Shown here: positions 5,859 to 8,149 of the stretch, piece by piece
Layout of the letters: every line of letters starts with the position of its first letter
How positions within the stretch are numbered: the first letter of the stretch is position 1
Assembly: GCA_964389575.1 (NCBI GenBank)
Contig: CAYMFF010000092.1
Span: forward strand, 1 to 8,149
Source: JAGNRR01 sp964389575
GTDB lineage: Bacteria; Bacteroidota; Bacteroidia; Chitinophagales; Chitinophagaceae
DNA length: 8,149 bases
Reading direction: 5' to 3'
Program-made: the position numbers and the translations under genes
The notes under the pieces: model-generated
What the model saw: the letters and a program-made list of their open reading frames with translations, nothing else
Database searches by the model: none
What the model was told of the DNA's origin: nothing

Positions 5859-8149
5859 TTATTCTTCCGTTGATTCGGTTTCTGAATCGTTATTTTCATT
5901 ATCATTAACATCGTCGGGAGACTCAGATGACTCATCAGCAGGCGTTTCACCTACTGATTCTTCACTTTCAGTTACAATTGGATTCCCATCTTCATCTAAT
6001 TCCTCTTCATCATCTTCATCCGCTTGGATTTTTGCCAAAGCGGCAATTTTGTCTCCATCGTCTATATTAATTAGCTTCACACCTTGCGTAGCTCTTCCGG
6101 CTTCTCGGATATCAGCCACATTCATTCGAATGGTAACACCTGACACACAAGTAATAAATAAATTATCTGTTTCTTCCACTAAAAGCATTCCTGCAAGGTC
6201 ACCCGTTTTGGCGGTTACATTAATTGTTTTCACACCTTTACCGCCACGATTGGTTACACGATATTCATCATAAGACGTTCTTTTACCCAATCCATTTTCA
6301 CTAACGACAAGTATTGTTTTCGTCCCTTCTTCTTGTGCTTCTTTGTTAATCTTCAGCATAGAAACTACCTCATCGCCTTCTGCAATTTTAATTCCAGAAA
6401 CACCAATTGCTCCTCTACCTGTTGCTCTTACTTTTTCCTCAGGGAAACGAATTGCATAACCTGATTTTTTGGCCATCATTAAGTATGATTCCCCATCAGT
6501 TACAGCCACATCTAATAGTTGATCACCTTCGTTAATTGTAATGGCATTTACACCACCTTTTCGTGGACGACTAAAGTCTTTCAACTTGGTCTTCTTAATA
6601 ATTCCTTTCTTGGTACAAAGTAATATAAAGTGACTCTCTACATATTTTTCATCCTTGAAGTTTCGAATATTAATTATGGTACGAATTTTATCATCCTTCG
6701 GTACTTGTAATAAGTTCTGAATCGCACGACCTTTTGCCGTTTTATCGCCTTCGGGAATCTGGTGCACTTTTAACCAATACACTCTCCCTTTATCTGTAAA
6801 GAATAAAAGCGTAGCATGCGTACTAGCTACAAAAATATCAGCGATGTAATCCTCTTCTCTTGCACGACTTCCTCTTGCTCCACGTCCACCACGGCGTTGA
6901 GCTCGATACTCATCTGCCGAAGTTCTTTTTATATATCCTAAATTAGAAACACTGATAAATACTTGTTCCTCTTCAATTAAATCTTCGATAGAAACATCAC
7001 TACTTGAAAACTCAATATTCGTTCGGCGCTCATCCCCGAATTTCTCTTTCATGTCAGCCGTTTCTTCCAACACTAAAGCATACTGTAAACTTTCAGTGGC
7101 GAGTAGCTCTTTCAACCCTGCAATTTTCGCTTTAATTTCTTCATATTCAGCTTTAATCTTATCGCGCTCCATACCAGTAAGGCGCTGTAAACGCATTTCT
7201 AAAATTGCCTTAGCTTGAATCTCTGATAAATCAAAATTGCTTATCAAGCCAGCCTTGGCATCTTCAGGATTTTTAGATTCACGAATCAGTTTAATAATCG
7301 CGTCAAGATTATCTAAGGCGATTAAATATCCTTCTAAAATATGAGCACGCTCTTCTGCTTTGCGTAGTTCATATTTAGCTCTTCGCTGAATAACTTCTAA
7401 TCGGAATTTTACAAACTCCCGAATCATATCCAACATAGAAAGCTGACGCGGACGCCCTCCTACTAGTGCTACATTATTTACACCATAGCTCGATTGCAAT
7501 TCGGTGTATTTAAAAAGTTGATTAATGATAACTTGTGCCATTGCATCGCGCTTCAAGTCTATCACTAATCGCATTCCTTTTCGGTCACTCTCATCTCGCA
7601 CATCGCTCACACCTTCTATGACTTTGTCATTCACTAAGTGAGCAATTTTCTGATGCAGGTTTGCTTTGTTTACTTGATACGGCAATTCGTAAATCACAAT
7701 CTGCTCCTTACCTTTTTTGTCTGTATCCACATTATATTTCCCTCGAACAACTACTCTACCACGACCTGTTTCAAAAGCTTGTTTTACCCCTTCTACTCCA
7801 TAAATTGTTCCGCCCGTTGGAAAATCAGGCGCCTTGATATGCTGCATAATTTCTGCTGTTGTAATCTCAGGATTATCAATATAAGCAGCAATCGCATCGC
7901 AAGCTTCACTCAAATTATGTGGCAACATATTGGTAGCCATACCAACCGCAATACCCGAAGCACCATTAATAATTAAATGAGGCAACTTGGTTGGCATAAC
8001 CGTTGGCTCCGTTAATGTATCATCAAAATTATTTTGAAAGTCAACGGTCTCTTTATCCAAATCATTTAAAATAGCATCGGCTATCTTGCTTAATCGCACC
8101 TCAGTATAACGCATCGCTGCCGGGCTATCTCCATCCACACTACCAAAGT
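5859..8149 (-). CDS. gyrA: DNA gyrase subunit A, 5' end cut off by window edge
   Basis: GyrA is the breakage-reunion subunit of gyrase (with GyrB), which introduces negative supercoils. The frame is open to the right edge. The codons before the GTG at 8138 read Phe-Gly-Ser and continue as VDGDSPAAMRYTE, matching E. coli from about F109, so that GTG is not a start. The first hundred or so residues, including the quinolone-resistance region, lie outside. The catalytic tyrosine (E. coli Y122) is encoded at 8106-8108. Counting from 8138, the winged-helix/tower region covers about 1-250 (with NGASGIAVGMATN at 58-70) and the coiled coil about 250-365. The C-terminal beta-pinwheel (about 392-705) has six blade-like repeats. 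QRRGGRG at 414-420 is the GyrA box, which separates GyrA from ParC. A strongly acidic tail (about 706-759) ends the protein. The TPR gene follows after 30 nt. Confidence 0.98.
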   Translation of the reverse strand, partial: FGSVDGDSPAAMRYTEVRLSKIADAILNDLDKETVDFQNNFDDTLTEPTVMPTKLPHLIINGASGIAVGMATNMLPHNLSEACDAIAAYIDNPEITTAEIMQHIKAPDFPTGGTIYGVEGVKQAFETGRGRVVVRGKYNVDTDKKGKEQIVIYELPYQVNKANLHQKIAHLVNDKVIEGVSDVRDESDRKGMRLVIDLKRDAMAQVIINQLFKYTELQSSYGVNNVALVGGRPRQLSMLDMIREFVKFRLEVIQRRAKYELRKAEERAHILEGYLIALDNLDAIIKLIRESKNPEDAKAGLISNFDLSEIQAKAILEMRLQRLTGMERDKIKAEYEEIKAKIAGLKELLATESLQYALVLEETADMKEKFGDERRTNIEFSSSDVSIEDLIEEEQVFISVSNLGYIKRTSADEYRAQRRGGRGARGSRAREEDYIADIFVASTHATLLFFTDKGRVYWLKVHQIPEGDKTAKGRAIQNLLQVPKDDKIRTIINIRNFKDEKYVESHFILLCTKKGIIKKTKLKDFSRPRKGGVNAITINEGDQLLDVAVTDGESYLMMAKKSGYAIRFPEEKVRATGRGAIGVSGIKIAEGDEVVSMLKINKEAQEEGTKTILVVSENGLGKRTSYDEYRVTNRGGKGVKTINVTAKTGDLAGMLLVEETDNLFITCVSGVTIRMNVADIREAGRATQGVKLINIDDGDKIAALAKIQADEDDEEELDEDGNPIVTESEESVGETPADESSESPDDVNDNENNDSETESTEE

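Noticed and set aside
8136..8138. GTG as gyrA start codon
   Set aside because: The frame stays open to the edge and the preceding codons encode the conserved Phe-Gly-Ser of GyrA, so it is an internal Val.
1..8149. CRISPR array, insertion sequence or phage element
   Set aside because: There are no regularly spaced repeats, transposase or integrase motifs, or terminal inverted repeats with target duplication.

Overview
The window comes from an AT-rich member of the Bacteroidota, most likely Chitinophagaceae/Sphingobacteriales-like. Three things suggest this. The ribosomal proteins resemble that phylum, with a zinc-free L36, a cysteine-poor S4 and a long acidic tail on L17. Most starts lack a Shine-Dalgarno sequence. 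The one clear promoter, in front of infA, matches the Bacteroidota -7 box TAnnTTTG. The phylum call is well supported; the family is an inference.

Layout, left to right. Bases 1-274 hold no gene I can call, only two opposed short open frames and some small repeats. Bases 275-679 (+) encode a 134-residue protein I do not recognise. It runs convergently toward everything else, and a strong intrinsic terminator at 781-812 ends the opposing transcription unit. From there to the right edge all genes are on the minus strand. In transcription order they are gyrA (5' end cut off by the window edge), a secreted TPR protein, then the alpha ribosomal operon infA-rpmJ-rpsM-rpsK-rpsD-rpoA-rplQ.

The alpha operon makes initiation factor IF-1, ribosomal proteins L36, S13, S11, S4 and L17, and the RNA polymerase alpha subunit, so translation and transcription machinery are made from one transcript. 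It has its own promoter at 4399-4430, a very short leader whose hairpin overlaps a good Shine-Dalgarno sequence, and its terminator after rplQ. A dyad in the 82-nt rpsK-rpsD gap is the only sizeable internal leader. gyrA and the TPR gene are 30 nt apart and are probably cotranscribed.

Most of the window is ordinary housekeeping DNA and I see no clear new system. The points most worth a second look are the infA leader hairpin and SD, the attachment of the alpha operon to gyrA/TPR rather than to secY/map, the acidic tails of L17 and GyrA, the S4 leader dyad, and the opposed open frames in the first 190 bases.
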